Source: JACJXF01 sp038316435 (GTDB lineage Bacteria > Bacteroidota > Bacteroidia > Bacteroidales > GCA-2748055). Taken from it: DNA of 64,000 nucleotides. The notes beneath the pieces are model-generated. The model saw only the letters and a list, made by a program, of their open reading frames with translations. It was not told the DNA's origin and did not search any database. The position numbers were made by a program, and so were the translations under genes. Location: contig JBBQAQ010000002.1 in NCBI GenBank assembly GCA_038316435.1, positions 110,591-174,590 on the forward strand. The letters are read 5' to 3'. How positions within the stretch are numbered: position 1 is the first letter of the stretch; each line of letters opens with the position of its first letter. Of the stretch, positions 16,029-24,583 are shown in pieces.

Positions 16029-18011
16029 TTATTTCGAATTAATAGTAATACCCGGCCAGTCATCTGTTCTGAAAGCCGAAGCTGGCAAACCTTCTGCATT
16101 ATAAAGATTTGCATCATCAGGATTATTCCCCCATGCATAACGCACAGCTACAGGTGATTTAACCATCTCCGATGAAACAGTAATTTCATTCCCTCTTAGT
16201 CGCGCTCTAGCCCAATAGAATTTTTTATCTGCTCCGGCAATAGCAAAGCCTTTCAGATACCCGTATTTATCTTTTGCCATCATGTTGCTTCCCTGAGTGT
16301 CAAAGGTCAAAGTAATTCTTTCACCATCAATTTCCATGGATTTATAAACGGGTCCATCATTTACAATTGCCTTTCCGTAAACAGCTTTAATAGCCTGCAA
16401 AGCAAGACGGTGGCCCACATCCTGTTTATTACGTGGGTGAATATCTATTTCTTCACCAATATCAGTAGTAACAGCCATTCCTGTATAAGGAAGTGCAAGT
16501 GTCATACTTTGTGCCTCGCGCAATTCAGCCCATTCGCTTTCAGAAGGCTGAACATCCGGAGCCATAAAATTTGCAAGTTGAACAAAAAAGAAATGCAAAT
16601 CGGGCTGATTCCATTTTGCTCTCCAACATTCAATCATTAGTGGAAATAAAGTGCGGTACTGGTAAGCTCTGGAGGCGTTCGATTCCCCCTGATACCATAT
16701 CGCCCCTGTAACAGCCAGATTCAACAAAGGATTTATCATACCATTAAAAAGAGATGACGGGTTACTATTTGGCTCTCCTGATGAAGAGGTAAGGCTAAAT
16801 GATTCAGTGGATAAACGGCATTTCCAGGTTCCTGCAAGCGAAATTTCCGAACTCTCAGAGACAAGTTTTACGTCTTCCTTTGCACCCCAGAAACCGCCAG
16901 CCCCACCCGTATCTTCAACTCTTACAGCAATCAGATTGATTCCTGCCTTCAAGGTTCCTGCTTTTAAGATATATTCCCGTATATCATTGTATCCTGAGGT
17001 TTCTCCAACTAATATACCATTTACATATGCTTTGTCGGCATCATCAATTTTACCCAATTTGAGTTTCCAGTCTTTTCCAGCAAGACTTTCAGGAATACTT
17101 ACTTCTTTGCGGAACCATATAATACCATCAACTCCGCTAAGTTCGCCAGCTTCCCATATGCCCGGGACCTCTATATCTCTCCAGCCGTTTAAACTAATTC
17201 CGGCCTGATTCCAATCATCGGTGTTTGTTTTTTTCAGGGGATCCAAACCAAAAGCGGAATAAAGACTTTCAATTTTTTTTACGCGCAAGGATTCCATTTC
17301 TTCAGGGGAAATTGATGCCTTAATTGCAACTTTATCCTTGAACTCATCAACTTTTGTAATATAATCAGCACTTATCCATGCTTCTACATTTGTGCCGCCC
17401 CAACTAGTGTTTATCAATCCAATTGGAATATTTGTTTCGTTGTAAACATCTCTCCCAAAAAAATAACCGACTGCGGAAAAATTTCCCACACTTTCTGGGG
17501 AACAGATTTTCCAGTCAATTCCCGAAACATTACTCACTGGTCCATACTGAAAATTCTTAGGAATAGTTAGTAGTCGTATCTTTGGATAGTTGGCATTTTC
17601 GATTTCCTTTGCACTGTTATTGGCGTTCATAACTACAAATTCCATATTCGATTGACCCGAACACACCCAAATATCTCCTATCAAAATATTATCCAGAGTT
17701 ATGGTGTTTTTGCCTTTTATAACAATAGTGTAGGGTCCGCCTTCTTTCATGGATGGAAAAATAACACTCCAACTTCCATTATTATCAGTCTTTGCGGAAA
17801 CTGTTTTATTATTTAAACTTACGCTTACTTTTTCCGACTTATCTGCCCAGCCCCAGATTTTTATTTCCTTGTTTCTCTGGAGAACCATATTACTAGTGAG
17901 TACATCGGGTAGCTTTACAACAGCCACAACTGGTGATGAAATCAGAAATATTACTGAAATAACTAGCAGAACTCTGATTCCCGAAGCAAAATTTAAAATT
18001 CTTTTTTCCAT
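16029..18011 (-). CDS. Sialate O-acetylesterase family protein (SGNH carbohydrate esterase)
   Basis: A 660-residue exported carbohydrate esterase. N-terminal hydrophobic segment (residues 12-30), then VLTSNMVLQRNKEIKIWGWA, typical of the family's leading beta domain. The nucleophile is Ser121 in SGQSNME; a second block is GAIWYQGESNASRA. A beta-sandwich insert of about 120 residues (WFRKEVSIPESLAGK to GAGGFWGAKED) resembles a galactose-binding-like domain. The catalytic His is expected near IDIHPRNKQDVGHRLA. An upstream ATG at 18062 would add 17 residues before the signal sequence, so I use 18011. Sialic acid is only the family name; next to uronate genes the likely job is removing acetyl groups from pectin- or xylan-type glycans in the periplasm. 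Confidence 0.88.
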   Translation of the reverse strand: MEKRILNFASGIRVLLVISVIFLISSPVVAVVKLPDVLTSNMVLQRNKEIKIWGWADKSEKVSVSLNNKTVSAKTDNNGSWSVIFPSMKEGGPYTIVIKGKNTITLDNILIGDIWVCSGQSNMEFVVMNANNSAKEIENANYPKIRLLTIPKNFQYGPVSNVSGIDWKICSPESVGNFSAVGYFFGRDVYNETNIPIGLINTSWGGTNVEAWISADYITKVDEFKDKVAIKASISPEEMESLRVKKIESLYSAFGLDPLKKTNTDDWNQAGISLNGWRDIEVPGIWEAGELSGVDGIIWFRKEVSIPESLAGKDWKLKLGKIDDADKAYVNGILVGETSGYNDIREYILKAGTLKAGINLIAVRVEDTGGAGGFWGAKEDVKLVSESSEISLAGTWKCRLSTESFSLTSSSGEPNSNPSSLFNGMINPLLNLAVTGAIWYQGESNASRAYQYRTLFPLMIECWRAKWNQPDLHFFFVQLANFMAPDVQPSESEWAELREAQSMTLALPYTGMAVTTDIGEEIDIHPRNKQDVGHRLALQAIKAVYGKAIVNDGPVYKSMEIDGERITLTFDTQGSNMMAKDKYGYLKGFAIAGADKKFYWARARLRGNEITVSSEMVKSPVAVRYAWGNNPDDANLYNAEGLPASAFRTDDWPGITINSK

Positions 18012-18098
18012 TATTTTAAGATTGATAGGTTTGTTGGTAATCCTAATCCCAAATCTAACCAAAAAGTATTAAACCTCTAAGGAAATAAAAAAAAATAA

Positions 18099-18186
18099 TG
18101 CCACAAATCCAAAGAGAATACAGAATTCACAAAGAAATGATAGCAAATCTTTTGTGAAGCCTGCGTGTCTTCTAGGCTTTGTGGCA
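18099..18186. repeat. Nested palindromic repeat (TTTGTGGCA type)
   Basis: TGCCACAAA (18099-18107) pairs with TTTGTGGCA (18178-18186), and inside it TTCACAAA (18126-18133) pairs with TTTGTGAA (18151-18158), with nearly equal spacers (18, 17 and 19 bases). The symmetry suggests a degenerate mobile palindromic repeat. It fills most of the gap between the esterase and gnd genes and may end the upstream transcript. Confidence 0.7.
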
Positions 18187-18222
18187 AATAAGGTATTAAA
18201 TACCCCAAATTAATTCCTGCAA

Positions 18223-19671
18223 CTAAACAGAATATGTGGTTGATGCAGTTTCACCACCTCTTCCTGTCCAATTGGTATGAAAGAATTCACCTCTGGGCTT
18301 ATCAGTTCTTTCGTAGGTGTGAGCGCCAAAATAATCGCGCTGTGCCTGTAAAAGGTTGGCCGGTAGTCTTTCAGAACGATATCCGTCGTAATAAGATAGC
18401 GCGCTGCTAAATGCCGGAACCGGGATTCCGTTATTAAATGCAGCTGAAACGGTTCGTCTCCAACCTGACTGAGCTGCATCTATTTTTCCTTTGAAGAACG
18501 GATCCAGAAGCAGGTTTATAAGATCGTGATTTGTCTTGAACGCATCCGTTATTTTCCCTAAAAACGCAGAACGAATAATACATCCGCCTCTCCACATCTG
18601 AGCGATTTCTCCGTAATTCAGAGTCCATCCATACTCTTTAGCTGCTTCCCGAAGAAGTGCATATCCCTGAGCATACGATATGATTTTGGAAGCATAAAGC
18701 GCTTGTCTTATATCTTCAATCATTTGTTTTTTATCCCCTGAGAAAGCAGGTTTTGGCCCGGTAAGTATTTTGGAGGCGATAACACGCTCATCTTTCTGTG
18801 CTGAGAGACAACGAGCAAACACGGATTCACCAATCAGTGTAAGTGGAATACCCATATCCAGTGCGCTTACAGCTGTCCACTTTCCGGTACCCTTCTGTCC
18901 TGCCGTATCGAGGATCTTTTCAACCAACGCTTCACCATTTTCGGTATATCCAAGGATGTCTCTTGTAATTTCAATCAGGTAACTATCCAGATCGCCCTTA
19001 TTCCATTCCTCAAACACCTTATGCATCTCGGCAGCGTCCATTCCCAGCAGTGATTTCATGATCTGGTAGGCCTCGCAGATTAATTGCATATCGCCATATT
19101 CAATCCCGTTATGCACCATCTTCACAAAATGACCTGCCCCATCGTTTCCAACCCAGTCGCAGCAGGGAAGTCCATCCACCTTAGCTGAAATTGCCTGAAA
19201 AATAGGTTTAACATGGGGCCATGCTTTTGCAGATCCTCCAGGCATAATGGATGGGCCGTTTAAAGCTCCTTCTTCTCCACCGGAAACTCCAGTACCAATA
19301 AATAGAAAACCTTTGCTTTCTACATATTTTGTTCTTCGGATGGTATCGGGGAAGTGTGAATTACCACCATCAATAATGATATCGCCCGGTTCGAGGAAAG
19401 GAATTAACTGATCGATAAAATCATCCACCGCTTTGCCTGCTTTTACAAGCATCATCAGTTTCCTTGGGCGTTGCAGCGCATTTACAAATTCCCGAATACT
19501 GTGTGCAGGAATAAATTTTTTCCCCTTTCCACGACCCTGAACAAATTTATCAACCTTTTCAACGGTTCGGTTATAAACTGCCACTGTATAGCCGTTTCTT
19601 TCCATATTTAAAACAAGGTTTTCGCCCATCACGGCGAGACCAATTAATCCAATATCTGCAAGTTTTTCCAT
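18223..19671 (-). CDS. gnd: 6-phosphogluconate dehydrogenase, decarboxylating
   Basis: Oxidises 6-phosphogluconate to ribulose 5-phosphate and CO2 with NADP. The 482-residue protein is full length: N-terminal Rossmann motif GLIGLAVMGENL (8-19), NRT for the cofactor phosphate, the substrate block GVSGGEEGALNGPSIMPGG and KMVHNGIEYGDMQLI, then the long helical C-terminal domain with QKGTGKWT and the terminal YFGAHTYERTD. It follows pdxB by 92 bases on the same strand at the end of the hexuronate arm. Usually gnd sits with zwf; its place here beside a LarA-type epimerase is what suggests gluconate entry of uronate carbon. The enzyme call is firm. Confidence 0.96.
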   Translation of the reverse strand: MEKLADIGLIGLAVMGENLVLNMERNGYTVAVYNRTVEKVDKFVQGRGKGKKFIPAHSIREFVNALQRPRKLMMLVKAGKAVDDFIDQLIPFLEPGDIIIDGGNSHFPDTIRRTKYVESKGFLFIGTGVSGGEEGALNGPSIMPGGSAKAWPHVKPIFQAISAKVDGLPCCDWVGNDGAGHFVKMVHNGIEYGDMQLICEAYQIMKSLLGMDAAEMHKVFEEWNKGDLDSYLIEITRDILGYTENGEALVEKILDTAGQKGTGKWTAVSALDMGIPLTLIGESVFARCLSAQKDERVIASKILTGPKPAFSGDKKQMIEDIRQALYASKIISYAQGYALLREAAKEYGWTLNYGEIAQMWRGGCIIRSAFLGKITDAFKTNHDLINLLLDPFFKGKIDAAQSGWRRTVSAAFNNGIPVPAFSSALSYYDGYRSERLPANLLQAQRDYFGAHTYERTDKPRGEFFHTNWTGRGGETASTTYSV

Positions 19672-19763
19672 TTTAATAATAAATTATAGTTTACATTTTT
19701 TATATTTTTTCCCCTCAATTGCGAAAAGAACACCAGTTTTTGCCTTCGATTAATCTTCTGTTT

Positions 19764-20924
19764 CTACAACTCACAAAAACAATTTGGTTCCAACACAGAA
19801 AATCCAAGTTTTTCAAGTCTGGACTCTAATTCCGGCCAATGATTGTTAATCAGTTTAACTGAAAAATTGCCTGGTTCTCTTCTTAGCCTGTATTTACCCC
19901 TTTGTTCCTCAAATCCTGAAACATCTTCCCTAAGCATCGAATCATCAACTCTGATATCGTAAGTTTGTGAATACACTTCATGCAAAATTACAGTTTCGCT
20001 TTTCTTCGTGCAATCTACCGTTATAATTGAGTTTTCAGGTAAAGGTACATTTTTAGGCAACCAATTGTCCATCCCAAGTTTAAAAAACCTGCTGAGCGCC
20101 TGCACACTCATCATGGTGCCATTGGCCTTACCATCGGTTGAATATCCTGCAATGTGAGGACTTGCAAACTGAACTTCTTTCAATAATTCAGTATTTATTT
20201 CGGGTTCATTATGCCAAACATCGAGTATAACAGCTCTGAAAAGCGACTTTTTTATCCCTTCCAACAACTCAGTTTCATTGATCACTTCTCCTCTAGATGA
20301 ATTGATTAAAATTACTTTTTTTGACAGATTTTCAAAAAACTGAGCGTCTGCCAGCCCCATAGTTTTGAAAGGACCATCCAGATTAAGCGGCACATGAAAA
20401 CTGATAATATCTGCTTCTTTTTTTATTTTTTCGAGGGATTCAAAACCATCCAGACCTTCTGCGAACGCCCTGGGTGGATCATTTAAAAGCACCTTCATTC
20501 CTAAGGCTCCGGCAGCGCGGGTAACTTTTGATCCAACATTTCCAACCCCGATTATCCCCATACACATGGATGAAAGATCAAGATTCATCGTTATCGCAAG
20601 GTTCAACAATGCAGACACAACATACTGTTCAACTGAGCCCGAATTGCAACCTGGTGCATTCGTCCAGAAGATATTGTTCTTATTGCAATATTCTGTATCG
20701 ATATGATCGTACCCAATGGTGGCCGTAGCAATAAATTTAACCTCTGATCCATTCAGAAGGGATGCATTGCATTTGGTACGTGTACGGATTAGCAGTGCAT
20801 CAGCATTTTTAACATCGGTTGCCGATATTTTTGATCCCGGCAAATACACAATATCCGCAATATTCTCAAGAGCTCCCCTGAGAAAGGGAATTTTATCATC
20901 AGCTATTATGCGGACCTTTTTCAT
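19764..20924 (-). CDS. pdxB: Erythronate-4-phosphate dehydrogenase (PdxB-like)
   Basis: A 386-residue D-2-hydroxyacid dehydrogenase. NAD fold GIIGVGNVGSKV (123-134); substrate-side block FIATATIGYDHID (64-76) and TNAPGCNSGSVEQY (88-101) are typical of PdxB; catalytic Arg in INSSRGEV, Glu in HNEPEIN and His in ASPHIAGYS. A C-terminal extension of about 100 residues fits the PdxB dimer domain. It normally makes 2-oxo-3-hydroxy-4-phosphobutanoate for pyridoxal phosphate. Its ATG overlaps the stop of the LarA-like gene (ATGA), so the two are coupled, an unexpected partner for a vitamin B6 gene. A role on another four-carbon sugar acid phosphate is possible. Confidence 0.9.
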   Translation of the reverse strand: MKKVRIIADDKIPFLRGALENIADIVYLPGSKISATDVKNADALLIRTRTKCNASLLNGSEVKFIATATIGYDHIDTEYCNKNNIFWTNAPGCNSGSVEQYVVSALLNLAITMNLDLSSMCMGIIGVGNVGSKVTRAAGALGMKVLLNDPPRAFAEGLDGFESLEKIKKEADIISFHVPLNLDGPFKTMGLADAQFFENLSKKVILINSSRGEVINETELLEGIKKSLFRAVILDVWHNEPEINTELLKEVQFASPHIAGYSTDGKANGTMMSVQALSRFFKLGMDNWLPKNVPLPENSIITVDCTKKSETVILHEVYSQTYDIRVDDSMLREDVSGFEEQRGKYRLRREPGNFSVKLINNHWPELESRLEKLGFSVLEPNCFCEL

Positions 20925-22198
20925 GAGTTTCTAAACCTTTCTTCTGACGCCCAAAGTCCAAGTGCCGGATTTGAAATATAAAAAATTTCTGTTCCGCAGG
21001 GAAAAGTGGTAAAGCCATCTTTTAATTTAGAGGGATTATAGAGTCTCGACATTTCCGCCAGATTTCCGTAAGTGTAATTTACTGATTCAATTTCCTTTTT
21101 TGTAAGAAAACCGGGACAATATGTAACTCTAAAACGGTTCTCAGTTGAGCCATGAATAAGGTGTGCTGCCGCACTGAGATTATTTTTCAATTCGTCGTTT
21201 TTGGCTGTCTGTCTGAGAATCTCAGGAGTGTTAACATAGCCATATTTTCTGATCAATCGGTCGATTTCTTTATCTTCGCCGAACTCCTTAAGCCCTGGAG
21301 CAAGGACTATTAATTCGCCTCCATCTTCAATAGCCATGCGGGTTCTGTAAATGCTTTTGTTTCCAAGCCATGTACTTTTAAATTCAGAAGGATCAAGATA
21401 AACAACCACTTTTTTCAAGGGTTTCGGAAGCTTTATAAAATTTACTTTAATTGACAATTCAGAAGCCAGGTTGAAGCATTCCCTGTCATCCCCAACATAT
21501 AATCCTCGTGTTTTTAAAACTCCGTGTTCATCTTTCCCTAAAACTGTCAATACATAAACAATTGGTAATTCTTTTGCAAAATGTTCGGAAGCATAGTCGA
21601 GAACTTTGCGCACTGGTGAGTCTGAACGTCCCATTATACGCTCCATTCCATAGGCGGCTCCCAGAAAATGACTTTTATTAATCCCTTCAGTCCCTCCGGT
21701 TCCGATAAAAATATTTTTATTATGATTCGCCATTCCGATAACTTCATGAGGAACAACCTGCCCGATGGAGAGAATCAGATCATGTCCTCCGGAAATAAGC
21801 AACCGGTTTACCATTGCCGGCCATGAATAGTTTACACGGCCTTCTGATACTTCATAAAGGAACTCCGCCGGCACATCTCCCAGGCTAACGACGTCATTTC
21901 TCCAGTTATGTTCCCTGAAAAGATTTGCCGGAGTTTTTCCGAACATTTCAGATATTTCCAACGGTTTCATGGGAGTGTGAGTTCCGAGTGCAGGTAGAAC
22001 GTTCTTCATTTTATCCCCAAAATACTCCCATGCCATCTCTGTAAGTTCCCCTGCCCTGCTATGAAATCGCGTAAAATCGGGAGGTATAGCCAGAACTTTG
22101 GTTTTATTTCCCAGTTTAGACAAGGCTTCAAAAAGACCTATTTTGAGATCTTTTGCAGATAAATCGGTGTTTTCGGAACCTTTGGCGTAATATATCAT
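20921..22198 (-). CDS. LarA-family nickel-dependent racemase/epimerase, candidate mannonate-gluconate epimerase
   Basis: A 425-residue member of the lactate racemase (LarA, DUF2088) superfamily. Residues that in LarA hold the nickel pincer cofactor and substrate are present: Arg44 in PPDFTRF (PDxTR motif), His74 in LGTHTPM, and His151 and Lys161 exactly ten residues apart in PHEVIGMANHNK, as in LarA His174/Lys184. A glycine-rich GTGGTEGIN follows. The superfamily includes a D-gluconate 2-epimerase that interconverts gluconate and mannonate. With an SDR that should make mannonate upstream and 6-phosphogluconate dehydrogenase downstream, that activity fits best. No larB/C/E cofactor genes are in the window. 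Superfamily is secure; substrate is inferred. Confidence 0.85.
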   Translation of the reverse strand: MIYYAKGSENTDLSAKDLKIGLFEALSKLGNKTKVLAIPPDFTRFHSRAGELTEMAWEYFGDKMKNVLPALGTHTPMKPLEISEMFGKTPANLFREHNWRNDVVSLGDVPAEFLYEVSEGRVNYSWPAMVNRLLISGGHDLILSIGQVVPHEVIGMANHNKNIFIGTGGTEGINKSHFLGAAYGMERIMGRSDSPVRKVLDYASEHFAKELPIVYVLTVLGKDEHGVLKTRGLYVGDDRECFNLASELSIKVNFIKLPKPLKKVVVYLDPSEFKSTWLGNKSIYRTRMAIEDGGELIVLAPGLKEFGEDKEIDRLIRKYGYVNTPEILRQTAKNDELKNNLSAAAHLIHGSTENRFRVTYCPGFLTKKEIESVNYTYGNLAEMSRLYNPSKLKDGFTTFPCGTEIFYISNPALGLWASEERFRNS

Positions 22199-22214
22199 TG
22201 TTTTGTTATTTTCA

Positions 22215-22265
22215 TTTCGACAAGCTCAGTGCAAGTCGGCAAGCTCACTTCGACAGGCTCAGTGC
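22215..22265. repeat. Two direct copies of a TTCGACA(A/G)GCTCAGTGC motif
   Basis: 22215-22232 and 22248-22265 are 18-base near-identical copies (16 of 18 positions). The inverted repeat at 39638-39813 carries a related word (TTCGACAAATGCTCAGTCC). They lie in the 105-base gap between the HAD and LarA genes and look like fragments of a dispersed intergenic repeat. Confidence 0.6.
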
Positions 22266-22303
22266 GGGCACTTCTTGTTGGTATGCCTATTCATTAATAC
22301 TCA

Positions 22304-23188
22304 CTATTTCCACACAGGTGTTTCCGGTAAATAGCCATCAAACTCGCTGATTAGCTCATCCTCGTATTTTCCTGCGTAATTGCCTTTAAAAAATCTTTCT
22401 AATCCCTCTTTATAAAAACGTTCCCATGATGTCTCTTCGTGACCCGGATTTATCGGGAAAAACAATACATCATTTGAACGGGCTGCTTTTAGATCACCTG
22501 GAGCATCCCCAATCATAAGTATTTTATTATCAGGATATTTGTTTTTTGCGGCGAGTGCGAGATGTTCTGTTTTTGTGCCATATTCCTGACCAGCAATTAG
22601 TCTTACAAAATGGTCAATATTGTTTTCTTTCCACTCTCTTTCCAGCGCTTCAACAGGTGTCTGGGATACCACAAGAGCATCAGCTTTTTTAGTCAGTGCC
22701 TCAAGTGATTCTCTGACAAATGGGAAAGGATGCATACCATAAACCATTTTATGAATATCCTTATTTACTTGGATAGACCAATCGTAGGTTAGGGAAATCA
22801 TTGGAATATTCGCCTGATTTGCATATTTCTCAAGTGCAGGATTTCCCAGTTTGGATTCATTTTTTATCCATTCAATAAGTGCCGTCATGTCTGGGATTAA
22901 CATATTTCTTGCTGCAACTTCAGGTCGTTCTGAAAGAAGCTTCATCGTTTCCGTGAGCGCTAGAAAACGATTGCAACCTCTGTTTTTTGAATAGAGATTC
23001 ACAAATTCCCATGTTTCGCGTGCATATTTGGAGATTTTCTGCATTTCAAAAAACAGAATAAAATTCGGGCAAAAGCATTCCTTCTGTTTAATTTCCATGG
23101 TATCGAATGCACATCCATCTGAGTCGATTCCAATGAAGAACTCTTTAGTAGGTTGTAGATTTTTGAGGATTTCCTGGGGATTTGACAT
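22304..23188 (-). CDS. HAD-superfamily hydrolase
   Basis: A 294-residue soluble haloacid dehalogenase-type phosphatase. Motif I is FIGIDSDGCAFDT (18-30) with nucleophile Asp22 and acid/base Asp24; a Thr/Ser motif II is seen in ALVVSQTPVEAL, and motif IV in ILMIGDAPGDLKAA. The large helical insertion after motif I indicates a C1-type cap that covers the active site and sets specificity. It starts 11 bases downstream of the phosphofructokinase gene, so the two are one unit. Substrate unknown; a sugar phosphate from the hexuronate or pentose route is the obvious guess. Confidence 0.85.
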   Translation of the reverse strand: MSNPQEILKNLQPTKEFFIGIDSDGCAFDTMEIKQKECFCPNFILFFEMQKISKYARETWEFVNLYSKNRGCNRFLALTETMKLLSERPEVAARNMLIPDMTALIEWIKNESKLGNPALEKYANQANIPMISLTYDWSIQVNKDIHKMVYGMHPFPFVRESLEALTKKADALVVSQTPVEALEREWKENNIDHFVRLIAGQEYGTKTEHLALAAKNKYPDNKILMIGDAPGDLKAARSNDVLFFPINPGHEETSWERFYKEGLERFFKGNYAGKYEDELISEFDGYLPETPVWK

Positions 23189-23199
23189 AATATATTCTT

Positions 23200-24483
23200 T
23201 TATTTCCCTTCGGGGATATAGTTTTTAAGTTTTTTATCTGCAAAAATGGGTTTAAACTGAGTAAATCTTTGACGTCCGTTTATTAATGGAACACTTACCC
23301 AGTCTTCTCCAATAAGTGGTCGCACGTAATTCAGAAAGTCATCAGTAACATCCACTCTGGATTTGCTGATCCATTTTTCAGGGAAATTACGTTCGGAAAG
23401 AGCCACTTTTTCGAGTGGCACCTTATCGTAATAAACATTGTAGATAAAGCCCGGAGAACGAAGGATAGTAGCCATCCATCCGTTGCCGTCGTTCAAAGCA
23501 ATATCAACAGCTTTTTGCCCAACTTTATAGGCTTCATCAAGGTCAATTGTTGAAGCATAAATGATTGAATCCCTCTGGTCTGTACCCATTACCTGGCCAC
23601 GAGCTGAGCCCTGAGCTTTCAGTCCGACAGAATTCAGGTGATTCACAACAGATTGGTAGACAGGTAGTTTACTTGACCCGAACGATGTGTGGCCAAATGC
23701 ATCTTTAACTTCACCGATCTCACCCACATCAAATCCCTCGGAAACAACAACAATACAACGGCCATCGGTTTTAAGCTGGTCACTTACTTTGTCTGTCAAT
23801 TCAGCCAGAGAAACCTTAGATTCCGTTAAATAAATCTGTAAAGGGATTTCCCTTTTTGGATCAGCAAGGCGCGATGCGGCAGGGATATATCCTATTTTGC
23901 GACCCATTGCCTGAATGACAAGAACAGGATCGGCAGGAGACGAACCCATATTTTCTTCATTGGCATTCTGAATAATATGCGACCAGTAACGCGCAACGCT
24001 TCCGTAACCCGGAGTATGGTCGATTAGCTTGAATTCGCTGTCACCAACATCGTTATCAATGGTTTTTGGCACTCCAACGGCTATGATGTCAAAGCCTTTG
24101 GTTCTGGCCATCTCGCTAACTTTAAATGCGGTATGTTGCGAATCATTTCCCCCGATATAAAAGAAATAGCCAATATCATGTGAACGAAAAACTTCCATAA
24201 TTCGCTCAAAATCTTTTTCCTGATGATTTTTAAGTTTATAGCGGCATGTTCCGATTGAACCGGCTGCAGGTGTTACTCGCAAAAGAGCAACTTCTTCTTC
24301 ATTCTGTGCGGTAAGATCAAGCAATTCTTCCTTAAGAACGCCTTCAATACCGTGCCATCCGGCATAAACTTTTCCAAATTTATCAGGAAACATTTTGCAG
24401 GTTTCAATAATTCCCCGGAGAGAACTATTTATTACCGGAGAGGGACCGCCCGACTGGGCTACGATTACGTTTTTTGGGCTCAT
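23200..24483 (-). CDS. Phosphofructokinase-family kinase, pyrophosphate-type
   Basis: A 427-residue member of the PfkA superfamily. N-terminal VAQSGGPSPVINSSL is the phosphate-binding loop; PKTIDND (139-145) carries the catalytic Asp143 and the Lys that goes with pyrophosphate use; the other donor-site motif reads GGNDS (111-115) where ATP enzymes have GGDGS and typical PPi enzymes GGDDS. The second Asp is kept, the first is Asn. QAMGRKIGY and VVSEGFD blocks are present. It most likely phosphorylates fructose 6-phosphate with PPi reversibly. In this operon it may return pentose-phosphate products to glycolysis; action on another sugar or sugar acid cannot be excluded. Confidence 0.9.
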   Translation of the reverse strand: MSPKNVIVAQSGGPSPVINSSLRGIIETCKMFPDKFGKVYAGWHGIEGVLKEELLDLTAQNEEEVALLRVTPAAGSIGTCRYKLKNHQEKDFERIMEVFRSHDIGYFFYIGGNDSQHTAFKVSEMARTKGFDIIAVGVPKTIDNDVGDSEFKLIDHTPGYGSVARYWSHIIQNANEENMGSSPADPVLVIQAMGRKIGYIPAASRLADPKREIPLQIYLTESKVSLAELTDKVSDQLKTDGRCIVVVSEGFDVGEIGEVKDAFGHTSFGSSKLPVYQSVVNHLNSVGLKAQGSARGQVMGTDQRDSIIYASTIDLDEAYKVGQKAVDIALNDGNGWMATILRSPGFIYNVYYDKVPLEKVALSERNFPEKWISKSRVDVTDDFLNYVRPLIGEDWVSVPLINGRQRFTQFKPIFADKKLKNYIPEGK

Positions 24484-24508
24484 TTATTGATATTTGATTT
24501 TTTAAGAT

Positions 24509-24568
24509 TGGTTGGAAGTCTGACGTCTGGAGCAAGTTTATCGAATTCAAGACTTCCGACTTCCCAAC
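24509..24568. repeat. Imperfect inverted repeat in intergenic gap
   Basis: GTTGGAAGTC (24511-24520) and GACTTCCCAAC (24558-24568) are reverse complements except for one bulged base, with further GACTTCC copies between. It occupies the 100-base gap between the SDR and phosphofructokinase genes and looks like an intergenic repeat rather than a classic terminator. Confidence 0.5.
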
Positions 24569-24583
24569 TTCCGATTCCCCTTC

